Shown: positions 22,946 to 32,496, numbered from the stretch's first letter. The stretch is 64,000 bases of DNA from Hermatobates lingyangjiaoensis (GCA_026182355.1 JAPFBL010000574.1:97031-161030); one strand, 5' to 3'. Notes: generated by a model not told the origin, from the sequence alone. Program-made: numbers and translations.

Positions 22946-25735
22946 TATATATAGAAAAATCACAATAAATAAACACGTGACGCAATCAATGAAGTTTAAA
23001 CCACAATGGTAAAAGGAAAATAATAGAAAAAAGTGCTCTGTTACCTTTCAATGTATGTCATCAGAAAGCAAACAAAGTAAAAAATGAATAACATTATTAT
23101 TGGGTAATATTGAAGTTTTTAGAATGAACTTTTTCGTCCTATAGAAGGGCTTCTATGTTTCTGTCCTTTCACTGTTCTAGTCTAACAGTACATACCTTTA
23201 TTTTTAAATATTTCAAGCTTCCAGCCTTTAATTTTAAAATTATACAAAAAAGTCGGCTTTGAACTTGATTTATGAATGCAAAAGTGGCTAATTACCAATA
23301 TATTTTTTCTCAATATACATTTATAGCAAACTTATAACAGATTACAGCACGTGGGAAAAAATAACATTCCCTCAGAGTAAATAGGACTTTTATAATTTTT
23401 GACTAAGGGAAAGAAAAATGAGTTTTTAAAATACTCTAGCATGCCATACAATTTCCATTATAATAATTTGTTAAAGACCAAAAATGTAGAATATTATTCA
23501 GAATTAAAAAATTTTTTTTAAAAATAATTGAAATTATCCTACATCTTAAATTAAAAATTGTCTGAAAACAATATTTTTTCTTACATGTTTTTGACATTTC
23601 AGGCAAAAACTTCGTAATCTTTTTAAAATACTAGAAATATTTTCAAGTTCTAAATAGGAAAATTTGTTTTAAGTATTAAATGAAGAAGGAGGTCAGATAA
23701 ACTATGTAAGAGATCCACAGGCTGTTAGAGCAAAAGCCATGCTCTCTTGTAGGAAATAATTTCGCATAAGCAAATTTTCACTTTGGTTTTTCATAATGTT
23801 ATTACTGCTGTAGTTACACTAATGATTGCATATCCATTAATTGTGTGACATACAAAAAAGTTTTATTTATTGATAAGTGGATCAATCACTATCTGTACTA
23901 TCTCAGGAATGGAAGACTAATAAACATCTTCCATTTAGACGATTTTATTATGCTTAAATGAGACACTATATATTTTATACCCAAGAAGTTTGATATTAAG
24001 TTTATTTTTAATTTGTTATTGTTGTAATAGTATGAAAATTATTTTAAGTCAATAGTGTTGTCAATTTATATAAACTTAGAATATAAAGAAGTAAATCCTT
24101 GCACTAAACGTTTTACTTTAATTGCTGTATTTCTTACTTTATTGCAATGAACTTGCACAGTGCAAGAAAGAAAACCTCATAAATATCATTTGCTTTTGAT
24201 GAAAACAGCAGAAGGTTGTTTAATACAATTTCTGATTGAAATACTGTGAAACATTTATTTGCTCTCCTAATAAATTAAGACGCAATTATTAAGACAGAGT
24301 GGGGGTAGTTTTCTCAGTCGAATGAATGAAAGTGCACTTTTGAACCCTATAGTTAGATTCATGTCTTGACACGTCAGTTCACTCTTCGCCTCACAGAACA
24401 GAATAAAATTACGTCTCATCATGCTAAGGTATGCCTATTTGTTCATAGATCATGTCCTATGATATTATTTTTCATCATTTTATTTATACATACCTCCACA
24501 TACATTGAAAACAATATTTCATGTACTATACCTGTATTAAAGGTTAAATGGAAGTTACTTTACTTCTTTTTGATCTACCAATATCAAACAAAAAAGTATT
24601 GGTTCATGTAAATTTTAGTGTAAAAATATTTATAAAGCTAATCTAAAATAATTTGTTTGAAATACTTAAATAAAATTGTTTAAAATGAAATTAATAATGC
24701 AAAATTTAAGTTTTTGGTCCAGTTGTTTTGTATTATTTTACTAAGCAATGGTAATGAGCTAGTTTATCCCCTCAACACATTCCATGTTACTTTTCAACTA
24801 CTCAGTAATTAGAGTTTCACTTCTATTAATTATGATTTGTAAATATGTTTCTGAAATTTACTTATTTAGAGTGTAGATCTATAGGACTGTAGATCGTGGA
24901 CTGTAGTGTGTACACAAGCATTTCGATACAATAATACTTTGGTCCCATGTACAATATTAGACTTAGAGAGTTTGATAATGTATATCCCCTTAAAAAACTT
25001 GATTTGTAAATTTTAACTGGGAATACAACTTTTAACTTTACCATAAGTAAAGTATAGTGATCGTTATAAAGTATGAAAATCAATAAAGCTATAAAAACTG
25101 TTTGTTTATCCTAGACTAACCTGCTATACTTGTCGAATTTTTGATATTTTTTTACATTGTTTACATAGACTTAGAAATTTTTTGAGTGTATCCACATAGC
25201 TAAAATTGATGTTTATAATGGGAAAATTTAAATAATTTATTGACTTATATGAGATGTAAGAGGAATAAAAATTTTACGTGTAAAAAATTCACTAGCAATA
25301 TAAACATAAATAAATTTCTTTTGTGTTCCATGGTATGATGGATTTGCTCATAAAATGCTTTAATAAAACTATATATTGCATTCTGGAGCAAAACTTAATA
25401 ATAGTTATAATTACTTCACTTTTGTGAATTGTAGTATCTTTCCATGATATTGAAATGTTCCGAATGGACTCTTTCCTCAAGAAAGAGGATTTATGTTTGT
25501 TGACAAATATCCAGTTTTTTCACTATCGTGGTCTAATAGTTCATATTATTTATTTTTTTTATAAATTTGAAGCTCCAAATTATAAAAGTTTTTAATTATA
25601 CTGAATAGCTGGCTTTGACTTTGACTTGACTCTAAATGATGTAAATATCTAAAATTGTTAAAAAAAAAAATAAAAAAAGATAATGAAATATAAATACGTT
25701 ATGTAAATTTTTATATGGCAGTATGATGAATACGA
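22946..25735. other. AT-rich DNA, no gene seen
   Basis: Several short frames, none with a recognisable domain. A degraded motif at 22977-23060 (CACGTGACGCAATCAATG, CATCAG) looks like another PLE terminal fragment. Confidence 0.45.
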
Positions 25736-25985
25736 GTGCCAGGTTAGCTCAGTGGTTAATGAACTCGCCTCTGAACTGGTAGGTCCAGGGTTCAATACGA
25801 CTCTAGCCCTCGATTAATGAAATAGATTATTTATTCGTAAATAAATCTGAGTAGATCGTCCATCAGAGAGGATGTTAAACCATCGGTTCCAAGCCTGTAC
25901 GATGTCAGGTATTCGTTACAAAAAACCTACTCTAAATACACTTGAGTTAACCAATATTTATGACTCCTAAAGTAAAATTAACAGG
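25736..25985 (+). mobile_element. tRNA-derived SINE, diverged
   Basis: GCCAGGTTAGCTCAGTGGTT (A box), GGTTCAATACGACTCTAGCC (B box) and the body GAGGATGTTAAACCATCGGT, ACGATGTCAGGTATTCGTTA are recognisable. It has many substitutions and lacks the CCTAA tail, so it is older than the copies at 46-47 kb. Confidence 0.82.
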
Positions 25986-26104
25986 TAAATATAATCTCAC
26001 CCAGGTGAGATAAAGGTTAGTTTATGACTTAAACTTAAAGTTTAAGTCATAAACTAACCTTTCTTTATGTAACCTTCATATGTTCACCCGCCCTGTTTTG
26101 TTGA

Positions 26105-26466
26105 AATGATAGATGAATATAACAAATTAGTGTTTTTCGTACTTATAACCAATTAATTCTCATGTAACTTAAATAACCATTAGTACACTTTCCAAGGTAA
26201 AACTAATTTCCTTTTGTCTGATACTTTGAAATAGATGTGTACTCAATAACTCTGATTATAAAATAACCTTTTGTATGTATCTGTTGGTCTCAAAAATTTG
26301 TGTTAGTTCTCTATGTGAGTTTTAGATTGTTTTGGTAAATGTATTATAGTTCTTACTCTAATTTTAGTTCTGAAGATGATGTACAAATACATCGAAACGT
26401 CGGCCTAGGAAGGAGTTTATTTTCTTTTATTTGACCTAGCCCTCAATAACAAAACATAGAATATAT
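26105..26466 (+). mobile_element. PLE 3' segment, copy 2
   Basis: Direct repeat of 22571-22945, ending in the same CCTAGCCCTCAATAACAAAA and (TA)n. Confidence 0.75.
26366..26408 (+). ncRNA. Hammerhead-like motif, ACGT family, intact core
   Basis: CTGAAGA-T, stem II GATGTA-caaa-TACATC (6 bp), GAA-ACGT-C, GGCCTA. Stem I here relies on wobbles (AGTT with GGC). Confidence 0.72.
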
Positions 26467-26489
26467 ATTATATATATATATATATATAT

Positions 26490-26645
26490 TAGAATACGTT
26501 GGCAGCAGGTCTTCTCTCAAACATATGTTGTTAAAATTTGCAGCAGCTTCTGCACTCACTAACTTTAAGCTGGTGGCCTCGATCCTTCGGGTGATTTTTC
26601 TTTCTTCTGGCTGCAGTTGCCATAGCATCTGTCCTAGAGACATCT
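26490..26645 (-). pseudogene. PLE ORF N-terminal tag (CLREDLLPTYSN type)
   Basis: Minus-strand frame reads ERKITRRIEATSLKLVSAEA, AANFNN, ICLREDLLPTYSNI, then falls into (TA)n. It is equivalent to the segment at 27133-27262 and to CINEGLLPKYTNFR elsewhere. The conserved C-x-x-E-x-LLP-x-Y block recurs in at least seven loci and probably marks the region upstream of the PLE reverse transcriptase. Confidence 0.6.
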
Positions 26646-26655
26646 TCAATATTAT

Positions 26656-26695
26656 ACGAGCTTTCGACTATAGGAACATTGGTCATCTTCAGGTA
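26656..26695 (-). ncRNA. Hammerhead-like motif, AGCT family
   Basis: Minus strand: TAC-CTGAAGA-T, GACCA...TAGTC stem II (one mismatch), GAA-AGCT-C, GTA. Mirror copy of 27083-27131. Confidence 0.65.
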
Positions 26696-26752
26696 GAGCA
26701 TGCCTTGTAGTAAACAGCTTAAATGCCAATCAGGTTGACTAATTCGAACCAA

Positions 26753-26880
26753 TCAGAGCGCAGGGTTAAGGCTGCTGCTCTGATTGGACCTCATGCTCGG
26801 CTCCAGGCTCCTGCTCGTCGGAATTACGTACATGTTCTTGACCTGGAGGTTTATAGAGGGGTTCCTTTCCTTTGCTGAGA
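26753..26880 (-). pseudogene. PLE endonuclease C-terminal tail, inverted copy
   Basis: Minus-strand peptide KERNPSINLQ, then VIPTSRSLEPSMRSNQSSS, ending NPAL and stop. Only the last part of the domain is present because the palindrome centre cuts it. Confidence 0.55.
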
Positions 26881-27029
26881 AGCTACAAATATTGGAAGCC
26901 CTGTACATAAAGGAAAGGAACCCCTCTATAAACCTCCAGGTCAAGGACATGTACGTAATTCCGACGAGCAGGAGCCTGGAGCCGAGCATGAGGTCCAATC
27001 AGAGCAGCAGCCTTAACCCTGCGCTCTGA
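26871..27029 (+). pseudogene. PLE GIY-YIG endonuclease C-terminal tail
   Basis: Reads EKLQILEALYIKERNPSINL followed by a short basic/Ser-rich tail and a stop (NPAL). The pattern EAL-x-I-x-x-x-x-P-S-I-N-x-Q is the usual end of Penelope-like GIY-YIG domains. The GIY, YIG and catalytic Arg/Glu motifs are upstream and lost. About 60 bases after the stop a hammerhead motif begins, and the N-terminal coding block of the element follows. This order identifies the ribozyme as part of a PLE terminal repeat. Confidence 0.68.
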
Positions 27030-27082
27030 TTGGTTCAAATTAGTCAACCTGATTGGCATTTAAGCTGTTTACTACAAGGCAT

Positions 27083-27131
27083 GCTCTACCTGAAGATGAC
27101 CAATGTTCCTATGGTCGAAAGCTCGTATAAT
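27083..27131 (+). ncRNA. Hammerhead-like motif, AGCT family, intact
   Basis: TAC-CTGAAGA-T, stem II GACCA...TGGTC (5 bp), GAA-AGCT-C, GTA. Stem I TAC/GTA. It sits between a PLE endonuclease stop codon and the PLE N-terminal coding block. Confidence 0.75.
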
Positions 27132-27132
27132 T

Positions 27133-27262
27133 TTGAAGATGTCTCTAGGACAGATGCTATGGCAACTGCAGCCAGAAGAAAGAAAAATCGCCCGAAGGAT
27201 CGAGGCCACCAGCTTAAAGTTAGTGAGTGCAGAAGCTGCTGCAAATTTTAACAATATATATA
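27133..27262 (+). pseudogene. PLE ORF N-terminal tag
   Basis: Frame reads MSLGQMLWQLQPEERKIARR, IEATSLKLVSAEAAANFNN, then enters (TA)n. It matches 26490-26645 inverted and, more distantly, KKIVNAESAIKFNNTC at 41390. A basic helix followed by F-N-N/K suggests the start of the PLE protein. Confidence 0.55.
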
Positions 27263-27279
27263 TATATATATATATATAC

Positions 27280-27735
27280 AAGACTAAAGTTTATCAGTAC
27301 TCAGTCAGTTCTTCAGGTTCAAATTAAACTCTCATTGTCAACGTTATGGTTTTTAATTTGACCCTGAAGAACTGACCGAATCCTGATAAACTTTAGTTTT
27401 GTTTCTATTTCACGGTTGATACTTTTATATATATATACATATATAGCAGATTCAATAATATATCGACCGTTTGATAGAATAGGTGTGTTCTCCAATCGGG
27501 ATTTGGTCAATTTTCTAGCATAAAAAAATCAAACTCTCGTCGCCGACGTTTCGGTTTTATTTAAAAGCTTTTTTAAATCTTTATTTCAAAGTTTATTTAA
27601 ATCTTAATTTAAATTTTTTTTAAAATCTTTATTTCAAACTTTTATTTAAAAGGTTTTTGTATAAAACTGAAACATTGGCAACGAGAGTTTGATTTTTTAT
27701 CATAGAACATTGACCGAATCCCAACTAGAGGAAAC
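27280..27735. repeat. Mosaic of ACGT-family PLE terminal fragments
   Basis: Contains inverted pieces: CTGAAGAACTGACCGAATCC and its complement (27290-27400), then CCGACGTTTCGGTTTTATTT (minus-type, 27543) and AAACTGAAACATTGGCAACG (plus-type, 27664). Borders are (TA)n. The hammerhead cores are degraded. Confidence 0.65.
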
Positions 27736-27738
27736 ACC

Positions 27739-27790
<52 letters not shown>
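27736..27790. repeat. (TA)n microsatellite
   Basis: About 50 bases of nearly pure TA. More than forty such runs occur in the window, almost always at the border of PLE fragments. Confidence 0.95.
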
Positions 27791-27943
27791 GTAAACTGTC
27801 CAAACCGGACAGATAAATAAATGAAAAAGACAACGTATGCAAGAAACGAGAAAACTAGAATTGAAGACTAGAAAACTAAAAAACGAGAATTGCCTTCCAC
27901 TGGTACACCTGAACTCTGTACTTCTTCTTTTTCCCTTCTACTC

Positions 27944-27985
27944 TCTTCCTGACGACGAACTTCAGTTCGAAATATCAATATATAT
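27944..27985 (+). ncRNA. Hammerhead-like motif, ATAT with GAAC/GTTC stem II
   Basis: CTGACGA-C, stem II GAAC-ttca-GTTC, GAA-ATAT-C. The sequence after the predicted cleavage site falls straight into (TA)n, so stem I is lost. Confidence 0.6.
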
Positions 27986-28134
27986 ATATATATATATTGT
28001 TAAAAGTATCGACCGTGGAATAGAAACAAAACCTAAAGTTTATGAAGAACTGATCAAGTCCCGATAAACTTTAGTTTTTGAATATGCATGTATATATATA
28101 TAAATATATCTATAAACCCAACAGTTGGGTTTTT

Positions 28135-28177
28135 GACTCTGACGAAGACTGCTTATTACGGTTGAAAGATCTTAGTC
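28135..28177 (+). ncRNA. Hammerhead-like motif, AGATCT family
   Basis: GACT-CTGACGA-A, GACTG/CGGTT stem II with wobbles, GAA-AGATCT-T, AGTC. The full family tail (TTGTGGTTTGATCATTGATT, TTTCACGTG) follows to about 28245. Confidence 0.75.
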
Positions 28178-28409
28178 TTGTTTTCCCATTTCTTATTGTG
28201 GTTTGATCATTGATTGTTATTTCACGTGTTTGTGTGAAATCATTTTATATATAAATATATATATCATTAAATTACTTGCCAACTTTAAGTCTAGTATGTT
28301 TCTTACATACCTCCTCGAGTGTTCTTATATTATTCCTCCATGTTTCCGGTACCATATAAATCAATTCACCGAATGATTTGTTTTTATTTCTATTTTCCAT
28401 ATGTACACA

Positions 28410-28446
28410 GGGCCGACGTTTCGGTCTACACTGACCATTATCAAGG
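28410..28446 (-). ncRNA. Hammerhead-like motif, ACGT family
   Basis: Minus strand: CTTGATA-AT, stem II GGTC-agtgta-GACC, GAA-ACGT-C, GGCCC. The first box is altered (CTTGATA). Confidence 0.55.
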
Positions 28447-28756
28447 AATTCTTTTTACAATATTTTTACAATTCATAATAAAATACTTATTTACATTAAC
28501 AATCACTTCGTTTTATTCAAATATAACTAATAAAATACACTTTTCCAATTTACAATCTACCTTATAAACCTAAACTTAAACTTGTGTTAACAGGTTTGTT
28601 TCTAAATACCCTGCATGAATTTTACACAACATTACTTAATTCACTAATAGTTATTATGTCTTTTTCACGTGTGTAACTTTAAAATTCTGGAAAAACAATT
28701 AGCTTGATAGTTAAGGTTCGGCTTCTTTTTCTTTATACATTCAAGGCATTTAATGA
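28447..28756. other. No gene seen
   Basis: AT-rich DNA following a PLE terminal motif. An 82-codon open frame (28319-28567) has no recognisable domain and overlaps the ribozyme-like motif, so it is probably not a gene. Confidence 0.4.
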
Positions 28757-28800
28757 TAAATGTTTAAAAGAAGGTCTACTCCCAAAGTATACCAATATCT
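28757..28800 (+). pseudogene. PLE ORF N-terminal tag, short
   Basis: Plus frame reads KCLKEGLLPKYTNI then (TA)n. The next PLE piece, at 28818, is in the opposite orientation and also ends at this (TA)n. Confidence 0.55.
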
Positions 28801-28817
28801 ATATATATATATATATT

Positions 28818-29045
28818 TGGGGAGCAGGCCTTCATTTATACACGTTTTATTAAAAGTAATGCCCAATTTAACTTTTACACTTTTTCTTATCCGTTTTTCA
28901 AGTGTTCTCATACTTGACTTCCATGGTTCTGGAACTAAAAACATAAGTTCACCAAAATTTTTATTACTATACACCGACATGTTTCGGTCATCGTTGACCA
29001 TTTTCAAGGTTAAAGAATATATAAAATTATTAATGATCGAAAAGT
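28818..29045 (-). mobile_element. PLE terminal unit, ACATGT family
   Basis: On the minus strand the unit runs: TTTTCGATCATTAATAATTT, a hammerhead-like motif, then a coding-like stretch with LVPEPWKSSMRTLEKRIRKS and KLGITFNKTCINEGLLPKY, then (TA)n. Four near-identical copies occur between 28818 and 30582, in alternating orientation. Confidence 0.75.
28974..29010 (-). ncRNA. Hammerhead-like motif, ACATGT palindrome
   Basis: Minus strand: CCTTGAAAAT, stem II GGTC-aacgat-GACC, GAA-ACATGT-C, GG. The palindrome and following C are kept. The first box is altered (TTGAAAA instead of CTGANGA), as in every copy of this family here. Confidence 0.55.
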
Positions 29046-29155
29046 GAATAACAATTAAAATAAACTAAAATAAACATAACGAGTCCATAACACATATTCA
29101 CAACTAGGGAGGTTATCAAAGGTAAAGGTATGTTGAGGTTTCACCGGGCTCTTGG

Positions 29156-29401
29156 TTACCTTCCATCCGTCATTTGTATCTGGGAAGGTAATCGATTAAC
29201 TTCTATACCTCTCCCAGACTGGTTCGCCTTCTGACTGCCTTCATATAATTTTAGAATTCTTGAAAATCCTCCTCCTTGGCTGTTAATACTAGGTTGCTTT
29301 TCAAGGATCAAGATAGCTTCCAAAATTTGCAATCTGGTGTGGTCATGTTCTTGTTGTAATATTACAGTATTGTCTGTTAACATTTCCCTGGTTAATTGCA
29401 C
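29156..29401 (-). pseudogene. PLE GIY-YIG endonuclease C-terminal part
   Basis: Reads MLTDNTVILQQEHDHTRLQI, then LEAILILEKQPSINSQ and a basic tail ending MTDGR and stop. The conserved block is H-x-x-R-L-x-I-L-E-A-x-x-I-x-x-x-x-P-S-I-N-x-Q, as expected for the last helix of PLE GIY-YIG domains. The catalytic N-terminal half of the domain is absent. The frame is open for 81 codons. Confidence 0.65.
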
Positions 29402-29539
29402 TCCATGTGTCTTTTTCTTATCCGTTTTTCAAGTGTTCTCATACTTGACTTCCATGGTTCTGGAACTAAAAACATAAGTTCACCAAAATTTTTATTACTA
29501 TACACCGACATGTTTCGGTCATCGTTGACCGCACATGGA

Positions 29540-29785
29540 GTGCAATTAACCAGGGAAATGTTAACAGACAATACTGTAATATTACAACAAGAACATGACC
29601 ACACCAGATTGCAAATTTTGGAAGCTATCTTGATCCTTGAAAAGCAACCTAGTATTAACAGCCAAGGAGGAGGATTTTCAAGAATTCTAAAATTATATGA
29701 AGGCAGTCAGAAGGCGAACCAGTCTGGGAGAGGTATAGAAGTTAATCGATTACCTTCCCAGATACAAATGACGGATGGAAGGTAA
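29540..29785 (+). pseudogene. PLE endonuclease C-terminal part, inverted duplicate
   Basis: Identical peptide to 29156-29401 on the opposite strand, fused in frame upstream to the partial terminal unit. The two copies are too alike to be old, so a recent duplication or a conversion event is likely. Confidence 0.65.
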
Positions 29786-29889
29786 CCAAGAGCCCGGTGA
29801 AACCTCAACATACCTTTACCTTTGATAACCTCCCTAGTTGTGAATATGTGTTATGGACTCGTTATGTTTATTTTAGTTTATTTTAATTG

Positions 29890-30103
29890 TTATTCACTTT
29901 TCGATCATTAATAATTTTATATATTCTTTAACCTTGAAAATGGTCAACGATGACCGAAACATGTCGGTGTATAGTAATAAAAATTTTGGTGAACTTATGT
30001 TTTTAGTTCCAGAACCATGGAAGTCAAGTATGAGAACACTTGAAAAACGGATAAGAAAAAGTGTAAAAGTTAAATTGGGCATTACTTTTAATAAAACGTG
30101 TAT
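29890..30103 (+). mobile_element. PLE terminal unit, ACATGT family
   Basis: Plus-strand copy of the 28818 unit with hammerhead-like motif at 29931-29967 (GGTC/GACC, GAA-ACATGT-C) and coding-like EKRIRKSVKVKLGITFNKTC running into (TA)n. Confidence 0.75.
29931..29967 (+). ncRNA. Hammerhead-like motif, ACATGT
   Basis: Same sequence as at 28974 in the other orientation. Located at the junction of the endonuclease 3' flank and the N-terminal coding block. Confidence 0.55.
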
Positions 30104-30144
30104 ATATATATATATATATATATATATTCGAAAGTTCGTATATT

Positions 30145-30370
30145 TGGGGAGCAGGCCTTCATTTATACACGTTTTATTAAAAGTAATGCCCAATTTAACT
30201 TTTACACTTTTTCTTATCCGTTTTTCAAGTGTTCTCATACTTGACTTCCATGGTTCTGGAACTAAAAACATAAGTTCACCAAAATTTTTATTACTATACA
30301 CCGACATGTTTCGGTCATCGTTGACCATTTTCAAGGTTAAAGAATATATAAAATTATTAATGATCGAAAA
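30145..30370 (-). mobile_element. PLE terminal unit, ACATGT family
   Basis: Minus-strand copy. The N-terminal block is longest here: FNKTCINEGLLPKYTNFR before (TA)n. The hammerhead-like motif is at 30301-30336. Confidence 0.75.
30301..30336 (-). ncRNA. Hammerhead-like motif, ACATGT
   Basis: Minus-strand GGTC/GACC stem II, GAA-ACATGT-C. It forms a head-to-head pair with 30418-30453. Confidence 0.55.
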
Positions 30371-30373
30371 AAT

Positions 30374-30582
30374 TGTTATTCACTTTTCGATCATTAATAA
30401 TTTTATATATTCTTTAACCTTGAAAATGGTCAACGATGACCGAAACATGTCGGTGTATAGTAATAAAAATTTTGGTGAACTTATGTTTTTAGTTCCAGAA
30501 CCATGGAAGTCAAGTATGAGAACACTTGAAAAACGGATAAGAAAAAGTGTAAAAGTTAAATTGGGCATTACTTTTAATAAAA
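30374..30582 (+). mobile_element. PLE terminal unit, ACATGT family
   Basis: Plus-strand copy joined head to head with 30145-30370, forming arms of about 205 bases with almost no spacer (centre near 30372). The right end enters (TA)n at the codons KLGITFNK. Confidence 0.75.
30418..30453 (+). ncRNA. Hammerhead-like motif, ACATGT
   Basis: As 29931-29967. Confidence 0.55.
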
Positions 30583-30596
30583 TATATATATATATA

Positions 30597-30735
30597 AAGA
30601 ATTCACATAAACACGTGAAATAACAATCAATGATAAAACCACAATAAGAAATGGGAGAACAAGACTAAGATCTTTCAACCGTTTGTTACGGTTCTTAGTC
30701 TTGTTTTCCCATTTCTTATTGTGGTTTTATCATAT
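30597..30735. repeat. Collapsed inverted pair of AGATCT-family units
   Basis: GACTAAGATCTTTCAACCG and CGGTTCTTAGTC meet directly, so the central hammerhead sequences have been partly deleted, leaving a hairpin whose arms share AACCACAATAAGAAATGGG. Confidence 0.75.
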
Positions 30736-30741
30736 ATATAC

Positions 30742-30791
<50 letters not shown>

Positions 30792-31488
30792 CGAGGAGTG
30801 TAAATAAAGTAGTGAGACTAATTTTTTTTAAATTTTCTATTCAAATATAATTACAATGTGATATTGTCACCTTCAAAATAGTTCCCTTCGGAAGCCACAC
30901 AGCGCTGGAGACGGTCCTTCCAATCATTGTAGCATTGCTGGAACTCGGATTCTGGAATGGCCTTCAGCTGGTCGGTTACAGCAGTTTGTATGTTTTGTAG
31001 TGTCCCGAAATGAGTTCCCTTGAGGTGATTTTTCAATCTCGGGAAGAGGAAAAAGTCACAAGGACTCAAGTCTGGTGAATAAGGAGGCTGAGGAGCAACA
31101 GGAATATTTTTACTGGCCAAAAACTCGTTTATTGAGATGGCAGTGTGACAGGGCGCGTTGTCGTGATGCAACACCCACTTGTCTTTGATGTTTGACCGCA
31201 CACGAAGGACTCTTTTTCGAAGTCTTTCATTCTGACTGTCATTCTGACTGTCAAGCGTCGATCTGCACGCACAAGGTTCCGTACTCTGTTGACATTTTCA
31301 TCGGTGTTTGCACTTGAAGGCCTTCCGCTTCGTGGTTCATCTTCAATCGACTCTCTTCCTTCTGAAAATTCCTTAAACCACCGAAAAACCTGTGCCCTTG
31401 ATAAAACACGTTCTCCATAGGCCTCCTGAAGTTTTTCAAAAGTTTCGGTTGCATTATGCCAGTCTCACTACTTTATTTACACACCTCG
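30792..31488 (-). pseudogene. Mariner element with internal deletion
   Basis: Terminal repeats of 28 bp (CGAGG[A/T]GTGTAAATAAAG, then TAGTGAGACT) match 27/28, and TA dinucleotides flank both ends. On the minus strand the N-terminal part reads EKLQEAYGERVLSRAQVFRW and DEPRSGRPSSANTDENVNRV, the helix-turn-helix and linker of mariner transposases. After TVRM a deletion leads to the C-terminal part with LHHDNAPCHTA and YSPDLSPCDFFLFPRLKNHL, ending EGNYFEGDNITL and stop. HDN and SPDLSPCDFF carry the second and third catalytic acids, and the first (in the deleted middle) is gone. At 697 bp it is about half the usual mariner length. The remaining C-terminal frame of 116 codons is intact, so it cannot act but may still be mobilised. 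Confidence 0.92.
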
Positions 31489-31498
31489 TATATATATA

Positions 31499-31500
<2 letters not shown>

Positions 31501-31533
<33 letters not shown>

Positions 31534-31567
31534 TGTTTGAATGTGTGTCACAATTCAATATACAGGT

Positions 31568-31632
<65 letters not shown>
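31501..31632. repeat. (GT)n microsatellite
   Basis: Two GT tracts separated by a 45-base interruption. The segment GTTTGAA(T/C)GTGTGTCACAAT occurs after each tract, showing duplication of the tract with its flank. Confidence 0.95.
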
Positions 31633-31634
<2 letters not shown>

Positions 31635-31640
31635 AACGTG

Positions 31641-32250
31641 TGTCACAATAATACACAAGACTCTACAATTAAGAGAATCAGAAATTAAAAAAAAAAATAT
31701 TGAAAAAGATTTTAGGTCATTCAAGGTAACAAGTTGTCAAAAAATAGAAAAAAAATGTAGGAGATGAAAAGTAGAAAAAAAAAAATCAGTTAGTGTGGGG
31801 GGGGGGGGGATAGCAAGTTCAAAGAAGTGAAAAATTATTGGACCATTAGATAAGGTAAATCGTTAAAATAACTGTTAGACTATCTTACGAAAAAAAAACA
31901 ACTTTTCTAATTTGAACATACCGGGGTTGTTATTAATTTTTCTTAATTAGCTCTGACTCTTAATGATCCGTTTTTAATTAACTTTTGGTAAACTATTTCT
32001 TTGGCATATGCTCAATCCATAGATTACTAGATAGTATGAGTATGTTGAAATAAAGCAGTAAATGATTACTCTTCTAATATTGTACTGATATCATTAGAGT
32101 CTTATTTTAAGATCCTTTTTTTTTGGCCAGTCTTTTTAATATAACTGGGGTTAAACCCTCATTATTAAAGCCATATATATATATATATATATATATAGTT
32201 ATATGAGGTGTTCTATATATATATATACTTTTTCGTTGGAAATACGATCC
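31641..32250. other. AT-rich DNA, no gene seen
   Basis: Includes a run of 12 G at about 31797 and (TA)n at 32172-32200. No element ends identified. Confidence 0.45.
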
Positions 32251-32261
32251 AAAACGGACAA

Positions 32262-32405
32262 ATAGAGTTCAATATAGACAAAGAAACATAGAGATATCAA
32301 AAGAACACACTTACAGTTTCTAATTTTCTCTCCTGAAGACGGTTCAAACCGAAAAATAGAGACTGTAAGTGTGTTCTTTTGATATCTCTATGTTTATTTG
32401 TCTAT
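32262..32405. repeat. Inverted pair of AATT-family PLE termini
   Basis: CATAGAGATATCAAAAGAAC and its complement flank a central hammerhead-like motif. Similar arrangements are at 53000-53200 and 62230-62530. Confidence 0.75.
32329..32362 (+). ncRNA. Hammerhead-like motif, AATT family variant
   Basis: CTC-CTGAAGA-C, stem II GGTT-caa-AACC, GAA-AAAT-A, GAG. Stem I CTC/GAG is perfect. The helix III word AAAT is one change from AATT. Confidence 0.62.
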
Positions 32406-32453
32406 ATATATATCGGAGTCACCGCCCTGCCTTCCTGCGGGACTCTTCGCTCT

Positions 32454-32496
32454 TCACACCTCCTGATGACGACGATAGTCGAAATATCGACGTGAG
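32454..32496 (+). ncRNA. Hammerhead-like motif, ATAT family
   Basis: TCACACCTC-CTGATGA-C, stem II GAC-gata-GTC, GAA-ATAT-C, GACGTGAG. Stem I has GA/TC, a mismatch, then GTG/CAC. An upstream block CTGCCTTCCTGCGGGACTC is shared with 34120 and, inverted, with 14640 and 63110. Confidence 0.68.

Larger units (their letters stand above)
26486..27262. repeat. Large inverted repeat of a PLE 3' end
   Basis: Two arms of about 370 bases meet near 26880-26895. Each arm carries, from centre outward, the endonuclease tail, stop, untranslated spacer, a hammerhead motif (AGCT type) and the N-terminal coding start of the PLE frame, then (TA)n. Arm identity is very high by eye, so the transcript could form long double-stranded RNA. 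Confidence 0.88.
29048..29890. repeat. Inverted repeat carrying PLE endonuclease tails
   Basis: The left arm 29048-29408 and right arm 29531-29890 are reverse complements, separated by about 120 bases that hold a partial ACATGT terminal unit. Each arm encodes the same endonuclease tail, on the minus strand left and on the plus strand right. Confidence 0.9.

Noticed and set aside
29934..30623. A 229-codon open frame across two PLE units
   Set aside because: It reads through a TA tract and both arms of an inverted repeat, repeating the same peptide. It is a mosaic and not a protein gene.
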